Shown here one piece after another: positions 16,303 to 24,666 of a stretch of DNA of 64,000 bases. Every line of letters begins with the position of its first letter. The first letter of the stretch is position 1. Location of the stretch: the NCBI RefSeq assembly GCF_039537875.1, contig NZ_BAABBI010000001.1:1364001-1428000 (forward strand). Direction: 5' to 3'. The notes under the pieces were generated by a model. The model was not told where the DNA came from. It saw nothing but the letters and a program-made list of their open reading frames with translations, and searched no databases. Source of the stretch: Corallibacter vietnamensis. Its GTDB lineage: Bacteria > Bacteroidota > Bacteroidia > Flavobacteriales > Flavobacteriaceae. The position numbers and the translations under genes were made by a program.

Positions 16303-18633
16303 ATGAAACCACTTTTTAAATACTCATTCATTATGGCATTTTTTGCACTATTTATGGTGTCTTGTCAAGATGAAGAAGTTCGTATTAATAATCCTTCAAC
16401 AGATGAAGTTGTAGATTCAAACTCGTCATTAGCAAGTTTAATGCGCTCTACCGTGACTTATGATGGGTCAAGAGATAATATTTTAGATAACGCAAGTTGT
16501 ATAGGTGTTAATTTACCAGTAACTGTTACTGCAAATGACACAACAATTACTATAGAAACCCTAGATGATTTAGACTTAATTCAAGAAATTTTTGATGCGT
16601 TTAATAATGATGAAGATGTTTTAGAATTTCTTTTTCCAATAACAATCACGTTAAGTAATCATACAGAAGTTGTTATTGAAGACGCTGAAGCTTTAGAGAC
16701 TTTTGTTGATGCCTGTGTTGAAGAACCAAATATAATTGAGTGTGTAGATTTTGTTTATCCAATTGTATTTTCTATTTACAATACAAACTTTCAAATTATA
16801 GATACGGTACAAATAGAAAGCGACCTTGAGATGTATGTGTTTTTAGAAGGTTTAGAAACAGGAAATCAAGGAGCGGTTTTAGCTAGTATAAATTTCCCTA
16901 TAAGTTTGGTTTATGCTAACGGCAACACAATAGAGGTATTAAGTAATCAGGAACTACAAGAAGCTATTAATGCAGCAGATGAAGATTGTAATTATATTGA
17001 ATGTGAAGAAGAAGAGATACATGTTTCTTTAAAGGAGTGTCATTGGACTATTGCAGAGTACACAGCTAATGGTGATTATTTGGGATTTGATTTCTATTTT
17101 GATGAAAATAATAATTTGCAAATTATTTATGGTACAGGAGCATTAACAGTAAGTGGTAATTGGGATGTTTCAGAAGTAGATGGACGTGTCATAGTCGAAA
17201 TAAGTGAGTTAAGTGATTTTAATGCTTTAGAAGGAAATTGGATTGTACAAGCTTGCGAAAATGATCGTTTAGTACTATCTCAAGCGTCTAATTCAAGTGT
17301 CGTTGAAATGGTTTTAGAGCAAGACTGTAGTATGCAGCCAAGCCCATTTAACTGTTTTGAAAACTATGAAATAGAAGCTTGTGAATTAGATATAACTACA
17401 CCTGTCCAAGATGCCGTATTTAACTTAAATGCAGGAACTGTTGATTTGGTTGATTGTGATGTTGAGTTTGCCGCATCATTTTACGTAAGCATTACTGATG
17501 CAGAAAATCAAACAAATCCAATAGCAAATACAGAGACTTACCAGTCTGTTTCTACAACAGTTTATTTACGTGTTGAGAGCTTGGGTGGAGACTTTCAAGT
17601 TTTTGACGTTCAGTTACAGGTTCAAGAATGTGTGCCAAATTGTTCGGAGTCTGATATTGATACGTATTTACAAGAATGTGTTTGGAATGTAGTAAGATTT
17701 AATAACGATGATCATTTAATATCATATGATTTTGAATTCTCATCAAATACAGATCTTGTCATAACAGGAGCAGGCTTAACTATCAATGCAAATTGGTCTA
17801 CATCTGTTGTGGCAAACGGAACTATTTTGGAATTATATAATGTGTCAGGACCAAATATTCAAGCTGTAAATGACTATTGGTTAATTCAAGAATGTGAACC
17901 AGGAAGGCTTCAAATGATAAGTGGGAATAATATAACCATGGTTATGGAGCGTACATGTCAGTCATGTGATAATCCGGGCTTTTTAACTAACGATTTAGTG
18001 GTATACGTTCCTTTTTCTAATGAAACAGTAGATCTAATGAACGATTCTGCTCAAACAATACAAGGTACAGGTAGTTATGTAGAAGATAGAGCAGGAAATG
18101 CGTCTTGTGCAACAGCATTCAATGGGAGTCAATCAGTATCAATACCTGTGTCAGTTTCTAACCAAATAATACAAGGTGATAACTTTTCTGTAAGTCTTTG
18201 GTTCAAAATGCAAAATGATAATTTAGGTAATCTAGAAATATTATTTCAAAAAGGCGAAGTAAATTCAGAAGGTTTTCAACTAGCTGTTTATGATGGTAAC
18301 ACGCCGTTGGTGAGTGATACCACAAATGGTTATGGATTATGGGATAATGATTGGAATCAAGAAGTTGATGTACAATGGGAGAATACAGATTGGCATCATC
18401 TAGTAGTTACAAGAGATTCAAATAATACAATTCGTCTTTATAGAGATGGTCAATTACGTAATACCGAAGAAAACTACAATTTTGATGTAGATTCAGAGCC
18501 GTTATATAATTACATTTTAGGTCAAGGTTTTACAGGACATCTTGATGACTTAAGAGTTTATAAGCGTACATTGAGCTCTAATGAAGTTGGTGATTTATAC
18601 CAATTAGAAGCCGATTGCAATACCTGCTTATAA
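16303..18633 (+). CDS. Repeat-built surface lipoprotein with LamG domain
   Basis: Large predicted lipoprotein of 776 residues (lipobox FMVSC, Cys21). I recognise only the C-terminal LamG/concanavalin-like domain (about 565-770; NFSVSLWFKMQNDN, DWHHLVVTRD, IRLYRDGQLR, GHLDDLRVYKRTLS), which usually binds glycans or proteins. N-terminally there are four related beta motifs (NLPVTVTANDTTITI 70-84, LFPITITLSNHTEVVI 110-125, VYPIVFSIYNTNFQII 151-166, NFPISLVYANGNTIEV 197-212). Two copies of a domain of about 105 residues follow (about 235-342 and 448-552), each with EC.W near the start and W(I/L)(V/I)Q.CE near the end, lipocalin-like in pattern. Many paired cysteines suggest an oxidised extracytoplasmic protein. 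It is divergent from the ECF sigma gene; a role as sensor or substrate-binding partner of the TonB receptor is inference. Confidence 0.75.
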   Translation: MKPLFKYSFIMAFFALFMVSCQDEEVRINNPSTDEVVDSNSSLASLMRSTVTYDGSRDNILDNASCIGVNLPVTVTANDTTITIETLDDLDLIQEIFDAFNNDEDVLEFLFPITITLSNHTEVVIEDAEALETFVDACVEEPNIIECVDFVYPIVFSIYNTNFQIIDTVQIESDLEMYVFLEGLETGNQGAVLASINFPISLVYANGNTIEVLSNQELQEAINAADEDCNYIECEEEEIHVSLKECHWTIAEYTANGDYLGFDFYFDENNNLQIIYGTGALTVSGNWDVSEVDGRVIVEISELSDFNALEGNWIVQACENDRLVLSQASNSSVVEMVLEQDCSMQPSPFNCFENYEIEACELDITTPVQDAVFNLNAGTVDLVDCDVEFAASFYVSITDAENQTNPIANTETYQSVSTTVYLRVESLGGDFQVFDVQLQVQECVPNCSESDIDTYLQECVWNVVRFNNDDHLISYDFEFSSNTDLVITGAGLTINANWSTSVVANGTILELYNVSGPNIQAVNDYWLIQECEPGRLQMISGNNITMVMERTCQSCDNPGFLTNDLVVYVPFSNETVDLMNDSAQTIQGTGSYVEDRAGNASCATAFNGSQSVSIPVSVSNQIIQGDNFSVSLWFKMQNDNLGNLEILFQKGEVNSEGFQLAVYDGNTPLVSDTTNGYGLWDNDWNQEVDVQWENTDWHHLVVTRDSNNTIRLYRDGQLRNTEENYNFDVDSEPLYNYILGQGFTGHLDDLRVYKRTLSSNEVGDLYQLEADCNTCL

Positions 18634-18659
18634 TAGCCGATTTCTAGTTTAATTAATAA

Positions 18660-18692
18660 AAAGAGCTACCATTTTTACGGTAGCTCTTTTTT
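18660..18692 (+). terminator. Intrinsic terminator after the LamG lipoprotein gene
   Basis: AAGAGCTACC (18661-18670) pairs with GGTAGCTCTT (18679-18688) and is followed by a T-run. It separates this gene from ffh. Confidence 0.85.
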
Positions 18693-18739
18693 AATATGTA
18701 TTTTATTACATGAAACTTTATAAATAGGTGACAAATCAT

Positions 18740-18747
18740 TAAATTTG
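18740..18747 (+). promoter_or_regulatory. Putative -7 box for ffh
   Basis: TAAATTTG followed by C matches TAnnTTTG and lies 25 bp before the ffh ATG. No clear -33 TTG is present. Confidence 0.45.
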
Positions 18748-18772
18748 CATTTCTTAAAATTCAAAGAATCTT

Positions 18773-20101
18773 ATGTTTAATAATTTAAGTGATAAGTTAG
18801 ATAAAGCGCTACACGTATTAAAAGGTCATGGTAGTATAACTGAAGTTAACGTTGCTGAAACCCTTAAAGAAGTACGAAGAGCACTTTTAGATGCCGATGT
18901 TAATTTTAAAATTGCTAAAGAATTTACAAATAGAGTAAAGGAAAAAGCATTAGGTCAAGACGTATTAACAACGTTACAACCAGGACAGTTAATGGTTAAA
19001 ATCGTTAAAGACGAATTAACCGAACTTATGGGTGGAGATGCCGAAGGTATTAACCTTTCAGGAACACCAAGCGTTATATTAATGTCAGGTTTACAGGGTT
19101 CTGGTAAAACAACTTTCTCTGGTAAACTAGCCAATTATTTAAAAAACAAAAAAACCAAAAAACCTTTATTGGTAGCCTGTGACGTGTATCGTCCTGCAGC
19201 GGTAGATCAGTTGCATGTAGTTGGTGAACAAATAAACGTTGAGGTATATAGTGATAAAGGTAACCAAGATCCTGTGGCTATTGCGCAAGCTGGTATTGCT
19301 CACGCAAAAGCTAATGGGCATAATGTGGTTATTATAGATACTGCTGGTCGTTTAGCTGTAGATGAAGCGATGATGACCGAAATATCAAACATTCACAAAG
19401 CCATTCAGCCACAAGAAACATTATTTGTTGTAGATTCTATGACAGGTCAAGACGCTGTTAACACAGCAAAAGCCTTTAATGATGTTTTAAATTTTGATGG
19501 TGTCATTCTTACCAAGTTAGATGGTGATACTCGTGGTGGAGCAGCAATTTCAATTAAGTCTGTAGTAAATAAACCAATTAAATTTATTGGTACAGGTGAG
19601 AAAATGGAAGCGATTGATGTGTTCTATCCTTCTCGTATGGCAGATCGTATTCTAGGAATGGGAGACGTTGTATCTTTAGTTGAAAGAGCTCAAGAGCAGT
19701 ATGACGAAGAGGAAGCTAGAAAACTTCAAAAGAAAATTGCAAAAAACCAATTTGGCTTTGATGATTTCTTAAAGCAAATTCAGCAAATCAAGAAAATGGG
19801 TAACATGAAAGACCTTATCGGAATGATTCCTGGAGCAGGAAAAATGATGAAAGGTATTGATATAGATGATGATGCTTTCAAAGGTATTGAAGCAATTATT
19901 CATTCTATGACTCCAAAAGAGCGTGCTAACCCAGCTATTATAAACGCCAGTAGAAAAAAACGTATAGGAAAAGGTTCAGGAACTTCTGTTCAGGAAGTGA
20001 ATCAACTGCTTAAGCAATTTGATCAAATGAGTAAGATGATGAAAATGATGCAAGGCGGCGGCGGAAAACGTATGATGCAAGCTATGAAAAACATGAGGTA
20101 A
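18773..20101 (+). CDS. ffh: Signal recognition particle protein Ffh
   Basis: GTPase of the signal recognition particle, which brings ribosomes making inner-membrane proteins to the receptor FtsY. The 442 residues show the N domain (1-95), the G domain with P-loop GLQGSGKTT (106-114), DVYRPAAVDQL, DTAGR and TKLDGD, and the methionine-rich M domain with GMIPGAGKMMKG, near-terminal KMMKMMQGGG and a basic end that bind SRP RNA and the signal peptide. Length and order are standard. folD follows after 48 bp and may be co-transcribed. The 4.5S RNA gene is not in the window as far as I can see. Confidence 0.97.
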   Translation: MFNNLSDKLDKALHVLKGHGSITEVNVAETLKEVRRALLDADVNFKIAKEFTNRVKEKALGQDVLTTLQPGQLMVKIVKDELTELMGGDAEGINLSGTPSVILMSGLQGSGKTTFSGKLANYLKNKKTKKPLLVACDVYRPAAVDQLHVVGEQINVEVYSDKGNQDPVAIAQAGIAHAKANGHNVVIIDTAGRLAVDEAMMTEISNIHKAIQPQETLFVVDSMTGQDAVNTAKAFNDVLNFDGVILTKLDGDTRGGAAISIKSVVNKPIKFIGTGEKMEAIDVFYPSRMADRILGMGDVVSLVERAQEQYDEEEARKLQKKIAKNQFGFDDFLKQIQQIKKMGNMKDLIGMIPGAGKMMKGIDIDDDAFKGIEAIIHSMTPKERANPAIINASRKKRIGKGSGTSVQEVNQLLKQFDQMSKMMKMMQGGGGKRMMQAMKNMR

Positions 20102-20149
20102 CTCATGTTTTTTTATTTCAAATAATGATTCAACATAACTAACAACAAC

Positions 20150-21025
20150 ATGACTATTTTAGACGGAAAAAAAATCAGTAATGACATTAAAGATGAAATT
20201 GCTGAAGAAGTAAAAAAAATGAAAGACAAAGGTGAAAAAGTACCGCATTTAGCAGCAGTTATTGTTGGTAATGATGGCGCTAGTCTAACCTATGTTGCTA
20301 GTAAAGTTAGAGCTTGTGAGCGTGTTGGGTTTGAGTCTACAATGGTTAGAATGTCAAACACCACAAGTGAAATTGAATTGTTAGATAAAATTGAAGAATT
20401 AAATGAAAATCCTGAAATAGATGGGTTTATTATTCAGTTGCCATTGCCCAAACAAATAGATACTCAAAAAGTATTACTAGCAGTAAACCCAGATAAAGAT
20501 GTTGATGGTTTTCATCCTATGAATTTTGGTAGAATGGCTTTAGATATGAGTACTTTTATTCCAGCAACCCCATTTGGTATTCTAGAGCTTTTAGATAGAT
20601 ATGGAGTTGATACAAAAGGAAAGCATACTGTGGTAATAGGTCGTAGTCATATAGTTGGTAGGCCAATGAGTATTTTAATGGGGCGTAAAGGTTTTCCTGG
20701 TAACTCAACTGTAACATTAACGCACAGTCACACAAAAAACATAACTCAAATAACTTCTCAAGCAGATATTATTATATCGGCACTTGGTGTGCCTAATTTC
20801 TTAAAAGCTGAAATGGTTAAAGATGATGCTGTTATTATTGATGTAGGTATCACTAGAGTTCCAGATGATAGTACCGAAAAGGGCTATAGAATTACAGGTG
20901 ATGTTGATTTTGAAAATGTTAGTAAAAAAGCAAGTTTTATTACACCAGTTCCTGGAGGTGTTGGGCCAATGACTATAGCAATGTTGCTTAAAAACACATT
21001 GTTGGCAAGAGAACGTCATATGTAA
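20150..21025 (+). CDS. folD: Bifunctional methylenetetrahydrofolate dehydrogenase/cyclohydrolase
   Basis: Cytosolic NADP-dependent enzyme interconverting 5,10-methylene-, 5,10-methenyl- and 10-formyl-tetrahydrofolate, supplying one-carbon units. The 291 residues carry the catalytic segment LTYVASKVRACERVG (46-60, with Tyr48 and Lys52), GFIIQLPLPKQID, PDKDVDGFHPMNFG, the nucleotide-binding VVIGRSHIVGRPMSILM and the C-terminal TPVPGGVGPMTIAMLL. Full length. It is followed by a strong terminator shared with the convergent gene. Confidence 0.96.
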   Translation: MTILDGKKISNDIKDEIAEEVKKMKDKGEKVPHLAAVIVGNDGASLTYVASKVRACERVGFESTMVRMSNTTSEIELLDKIEELNENPEIDGFIIQLPLPKQIDTQKVLLAVNPDKDVDGFHPMNFGRMALDMSTFIPATPFGILELLDRYGVDTKGKHTVVIGRSHIVGRPMSILMGRKGFPGNSTVTLTHSHTKNITQITSQADIIISALGVPNFLKAEMVKDDAVIIDVGITRVPDDSTEKGYRITGDVDFENVSKKASFITPVPGGVGPMTIAMLLKNTLLARERHM

Positions 21026-21043
21026 TAAAATATTAATGTAAAC

Positions 21044-21078
21044 AAAAAAAGCCCTTAATTTTAATTAAGGGCTTTTTT
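21044..21078. terminator. Bidirectional terminator between folD and the next gene
   Basis: AAAAAAAGCCCTTAATT pairs with AATTAAGGGCTTTTTT, with an A-run before and a T-run after. It serves folD and the convergent secreted-protein gene that ends at 21087. Confidence 0.85.
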
Positions 21079-21086
21079 GTTATTTA

Positions 21087-21650
21087 TTAGTCTATACCAA
21101 AACAGTATATCCTTACATTGTTGTTTGTTGCTAAAATATTAGCGGCTTGTTGTCCTTTGTAAATAGGTTGAAAAGCGTATTCACCAGGAACTAGTGGCTT
21201 TTTAAAAACCATCTCGTAAAGGTTTTCTTGTCCTTCAATAGGCTTTAATTCTGGAATGGTTAAATGTTCGCTCAAATCTTTTGCACCACCCATATTATGA
21301 CCTTGTTGTACAAATCTTCGGTATGTTTTTCTTTTTTTAACAACATCAGCTTTAGATATAATTACTAAATCTAACGGATCAATTCCTGGGTCTAATTTCA
21401 TTAAGAATTTAGGAAGACTTCCCGATTTAAATCTTATAGGAGAGTTTTTACTATTAAAAACAGTTAGATATTGGTTAACGCCACCATAACCAAACCCAAT
21501 GGCTTTAGCTTCAATTTTTGAGCTTACTCGTTCAAACTCTTGTGTGCCATCTTCAGTTTGATAATATGGTACAAAAGTTTTTTCAATTTCTTGACACATA
21601 GAAACTACAGAGTAACTTGCCAGTAGAATAAAAAGTAATAAGTTTTTCAT
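21087..21650 (-). CDS. Hypothetical secreted protein
   Basis: Unrecognised exported protein of 187 residues with a signal peptide (MKNLLLFILLASYSVVSMCQ; the Cys is followed by Gln and the region is a poor lipobox). The mature part looks like a compact beta protein. It has KAIGFGYGGVNQYLTVFNSK near residues 50-69 and a late LYEMVFKKPLVPGEYAFQPI, the latter resembling an immunoglobulin-like edge strand. No catalytic motif is visible. It is preceded by rluF 80 bp upstream on the same strand and followed by a terminator. Confidence 0.6.
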   Translation of the reverse strand: MKNLLLFILLASYSVVSMCQEIEKTFVPYYQTEDGTQEFERVSSKIEAKAIGFGYGGVNQYLTVFNSKNSPIRFKSGSLPKFLMKLDPGIDPLDLVIISKADVVKKRKTYRRFVQQGHNMGGAKDLSEHLTIPELKPIEGQENLYEMVFKKPLVPGEYAFQPIYKGQQAANILATNNNVRIYCFGID

Positions 21651-21730
21651 GACTATTTAAGATTAGTTATTTAATACACCAAACTTAAATAATAACGAAA
21701 CTCAATAAAATACCTAATGTAAGGTATTTT

Positions 21731-22483
21731 TTACTTTTTAGAGTGTTTAGATTTTGGTACGTAGTTTTTGGTAGAGTCCTCAAGAAGGTTGTTTAATTCT
21801 TCCATTTCGGTTTTTGTTAGCTCTCGGTATTTGCCTATAGGAACATCAAGGTTTATGTTCATTATACGAACACGTTTTAGCGTTTGTACTTCGTAATTTA
21901 AATACTCACACATTCTGCGTATTTGGCGGTTTAATCCTTGAGTTAAAACAATTTTAAACTCATAAGTGCTTAATTTTGTAACACGACATTTTTTTGTAAC
22001 CGTATCTAGAATAGGAATGCCGTTTGACATTCGCTCAATAAATGTTTGTGATATAGGTTTGTCTACACTTACTATATATTCTTTTTCGTGATTGTTGCTG
22101 GCACGCAAAATTTTATTTACAATATCACCATCATCAGTTAGAAGTATGAGTCCTTCACTCGGTTTGTCAAGTCTACCGATTGGGAAAATGCGCTTGTGAT
22201 ACCCAATATAGTCTATAATGTTGTCTTTTTCAACGCGTGTATCTGTTGTGCATACAATGCCAACAGGCTTATTGAATGCTAAATACGTGAAAGATTTTTT
22301 TGTATTAATTACTTCTTTCCCATCTACGCAAACAATATCGGTTTTAGCGATTTTAGTTCCCATTTCAGGAACTTCACCGTTTATAGTAACGCGTCCAGCA
22401 TCTATAAGTTTGTCTGCTTCACGACGTGAGCAATAACCAACTTCACTTAAGTATTTATTAATACGTTTTAATGTCTCTTCCAT
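21731..22483 (-). CDS. rluF: 23S rRNA pseudouridine synthase, RluF-like
   Basis: RNA-modifying enzyme of the RsuA/RluB/E/F group, 250 residues. An S4 RNA-binding domain (about 5-65; RINKYLSEVGYCSRREADKL) is followed by the catalytic domain with GRLDKPSEGLILLT (103-116; Asp106 is the nucleophile), NHEKEYIVSV and the terminal motif QGLNRQIRRMCEYL. The QGLNRQIRRMCE signature and the GRLDKPSEGL variant fit the RluF branch, which modifies U2604; RluE/RluB specificity cannot be ruled out by eye. A TATCTTTG box ends only 4 bp before the ATG. Confidence 0.85.
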   Translation of the reverse strand: MEETLKRINKYLSEVGYCSRREADKLIDAGRVTINGEVPEMGTKIAKTDIVCVDGKEVINTKKSFTYLAFNKPVGIVCTTDTRVEKDNIIDYIGYHKRIFPIGRLDKPSEGLILLTDDGDIVNKILRASNNHEKEYIVSVDKPISQTFIERMSNGIPILDTVTKKCRVTKLSTYEFKIVLTQGLNRQIRRMCEYLNYEVQTLKRVRIMNINLDVPIGKYRELTKTEMEELNNLLEDSTKNYVPKSKHSKK

Positions 22484-22487
22484 GTTG

Positions 22488-22495
22488 CAAAGATA
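22488..22495 (-). promoter_or_regulatory. Putative -7 box touching the rluF start
   Basis: The minus strand reads TATCTTTG, then CAAC, then ATG. The expected start of transcription falls on the start codon, so the mRNA would be leaderless. Confidence 0.55.
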
Positions 22496-22501
22496 ATAAC
22501 T

Positions 22502-23323
22502 TTAGCTGGCTAAAAAGCTATAAATATGATTTGCTACAACGTCGCCTTTTAAAGAGTGACCTAAACCTTTGGTTGTGATTAATGTGCTGTTTTTGAAATA
22601 TCTTTTTATAAGAAGAGCATCATTGTAAGGAATGATTTTATCATCTTCATCATGTATAATAAGGCCTTGTTGTGTGATTTTTTTTATAGATGATGCTGTA
22701 GAGAATTTTTCAGGGCTAGCTCCAAAACGTTTTACTATTGTTGAGTTTATTGAGTTAATAGTTCGTTTGTTATAGCCTAGCATGTTTGTGTATCGCTTTA
22801 AGACATCTTTAAATTCTGATGGCGCTCCTAATAGGATTAACTTTTTTATGCTGCTATTTTGATATTTATGTTGGTAAAAAACTGAAGCCATACCGCCTAC
22901 CGAATGGCCAATTATGATTTCAGGATTATAACGTTTGGCAACCACGTTTATAAATTCTGAATAGAGCAAGGCGTTAAATCTATCTCCACCGGAATACCCA
23001 TGGGCAGGAGCATCTAGCGCAACAATATTATGTCCGACTTTTTTTAAATTTAGTATTAAGTCTTTCCATCGGGCCGAGTTGCTTTCCCAGCCATGAACAA
23101 GTAAGATGGTAGGTTTGTTTCCTAGCCATCTATATGTCATTATAGATGAGTTGTTATATGTTAATTCGTCTTTAAAGGCTGTGTCTAAAAAATCGGCTTG
23201 TTTTTCAGATACTTTGCCTCGCATAGGTTTTGTAAATAAAAATAAAGCAATACGAGCTGATAGTTTTGGGGAAACCAAACTTAATGTGTTAATACTAAAT
23301 CCAATAAGTTTATGTGTAATCAT
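22502..23323 (-). CDS. Alpha/beta hydrolase
   Basis: Serine hydrolase of 273 residues with substrate unknown. It shows the oxyanion segment LLVHGWESNSARW (about 75-87), ALDAPAHGYSGG, the nucleophile elbow IGHSVGGMAS (Ser141), and late HDEDDKIIPY and GLGHSLKGD segments that supply the acid and the histidine. An open frame continues to 23389, but I chose the ATG at 23323 because the longer form overlaps the upstream cupin gene and begins with non-conserved residues. With this start the gap to the cupin stop is 5 bp, so the two genes are one operon together with the YitT gene. Confidence 0.85.
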   Translation of the reverse strand: MITHKLIGFSINTLSLVSPKLSARIALFLFTKPMRGKVSEKQADFLDTAFKDELTYNNSSIMTYRWLGNKPTILLVHGWESNSARWKDLILNLKKVGHNIVALDAPAHGYSGGDRFNALLYSEFINVVAKRYNPEIIIGHSVGGMASVFYQHKYQNSSIKKLILLGAPSEFKDVLKRYTNMLGYNKRTINSINSTIVKRFGASPEKFSTASSIKKITQQGLIIHDEDDKIIPYNDALLIKRYFKNSTLITTKGLGHSLKGDVVANHIYSFLAS

Positions 23324-23328
23324 GGTTA

Positions 23329-23688
23329 TTATTCTCTGTTTACAGAATCTATTGAAAAAGCAGGCAGGCAAATTGCCAGGTAAACACAAGGCTCTGTAAA
23401 CGGGTTTGAGTATTGAACACGTGTGTTTTTGTTTATTTTTATAGATTGACCAGCTTCAAGAACAATGGTTTCATTTTCTATAATAAACTGTTTTTTGCCT
23501 TTTATTATAAATGTATACTCGTCAAATTCTGGAGTTTGAAAAGGTTCGCTCCAACCAGGAGGCGCTATCATGTGAGCAATACTTATTTCAGAATTGCCAT
23601 CGCTGGCTAACCCAAAATGCTCTTTAATGGTTTTTCCGTCTGTTGTAGGAACGATAAATGGATTATCTTGAATTTTAAATTTTTTCAT
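23329..23688 (-). CDS. Small cupin-domain protein
   Basis: Single-domain cupin of 119 residues, probably cytosolic. The beta-barrel motifs are PPGWSEPFQTPEFDEYTFII (about 43-62) and the following GKKQFIIENETIVLEAGQSI. The usual metal-binding His-x-His of cupins is changed: the motif reads W-S-E and F-D-E-Y-T, so at most Glu/Asp ligands remain and catalysis is uncertain. Its start overlaps the YitT stop by 4 bp (ATGA), and the hydrolase gene begins 5 bp after its own stop, so translation of the trio is probably coupled. Function unknown. Confidence 0.78.
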   Translation of the reverse strand: MKKFKIQDNPFIVPTTDGKTIKEHFGLASDGNSEISIAHMIAPPGWSEPFQTPEFDEYTFIIKGKKQFIIENETIVLEAGQSIKINKNTRVQYSNPFTEPCVYLAICLPAFSIDSVNRE

Positions 23689-24662
23689 TTTTTCTCTAAT
23701 GGTTTGCGTTTTATCATGCCTCCTTTAAGGTCTTTAACAAGCCCCATGACAATGAATGCTTTGTTGTCTATTTTGTCAATTTCTGTATGGAGTTTTGCTA
23801 GTTCTAAACGGGTAACAATGGTGTAAATAATATCTTTGTCATAGGCTGATTTGTGTTCGCCGTATCCGCCTTTTCCGGCATATATAGTACAAGCTCTACG
23901 TAGTTTTTCAGTAATCATAACTCGTAAAGCTTCGTGTTCTTTTGATATAATAGTTACGCCTACATATTCTTCAACGCCATCAACTACAAAATCTACAGTT
24001 TTAGCAGCGGCTAAATAGGTTAGTATAGCATAAAGTGCTGTTTCTATTGATAGTATATAAGCGCCAAAAGAAAAAATGATAATATTTATAAGGAGAAGTA
24101 CATCACCAACAGTAAGTGAAAATTTTCGGCTTAAATAAATGGCTAGAACTTCAGTGCCATCAATAACACTTCCACCTCTCATAGACATGCCTATTCCTAA
24201 CCCTAAAAAGAAACCACCAAATACAGCAATTAATAATTTATCATTTGTAATGGTTGGATAGTCTACATAATGTACAACAAAGCCTAAAAAGGCTATAGCG
24301 ACGATGCTTTTTAGAGCAAATTTCACACTAAATGTTTTAGCTCCTAATATTAAAAAAGGAAGGTTGACTAAAATTAAAAGAAAGCTTAATTGAATAGAGG
24401 TAATGTTTTCTAATAGTAATGAAATACCAGTAGCTCCACCATCAATAAATCTGTTAGGTAATAAAAATCCTTTTAGTCCAAAACCAGCAGAAATAACTCC
24501 AATAAAAATTAAGAAGTATTCTTTTATAGCATGAGTTGCTTCAATTTGTAAGTTTCTTACAAGCGGAACAAGTTGTTTTTTTGATATAGGAGCATTTGGA
24601 GCCGCAGCTTTTAGTTTTTTGCGCGCTATATCAACAAGTATTTTAGAAAAAAAAGGGTTCAT
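23685..24662 (-). CDS. YitT family membrane protein
   Basis: Inner-membrane protein of 325 residues with about six hydrophobic helices (45-225) and a C-terminal soluble DUF2179 domain (about 235-315, YVGVTIISKEHEALRVMITE...DIIYTIVTRLELAKLHTEID). The pattern GFLLPNRFIDGGATGISLLL and MRGGSVIDGTEVLAIYLSRK is diagnostic of the YitT/DUF161 family. The molecular function is not settled in general; transport or regulation is only suspected. It starts 4 bp after the upstream lipoprotein gene and shares ATGA with the cupin gene, placing it in a minus-strand operon. Confidence 0.88.
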   Translation of the reverse strand: MNPFFSKILVDIARKKLKAAAPNAPISKKQLVPLVRNLQIEATHAIKEYFLIFIGVISAGFGLKGFLLPNRFIDGGATGISLLLENITSIQLSFLLILVNLPFLILGAKTFSVKFALKSIVAIAFLGFVVHYVDYPTITNDKLLIAVFGGFFLGLGIGMSMRGGSVIDGTEVLAIYLSRKFSLTVGDVLLLINIIIFSFGAYILSIETALYAILTYLAAAKTVDFVVDGVEEYVGVTIISKEHEALRVMITEKLRRACTIYAGKGGYGEHKSAYDKDIIYTIVTRLELAKLHTEIDKIDNKAFIVMGLVKDLKGGMIKRKPLEKK

Positions 24663-24666
24663 GCGT

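Noticed and set aside
23324..23389. N-terminal extension of the alpha/beta hydrolase
   Set aside because: It overlaps the cupin gene and has no conserved sequence; the ATG at 23323 fits better.
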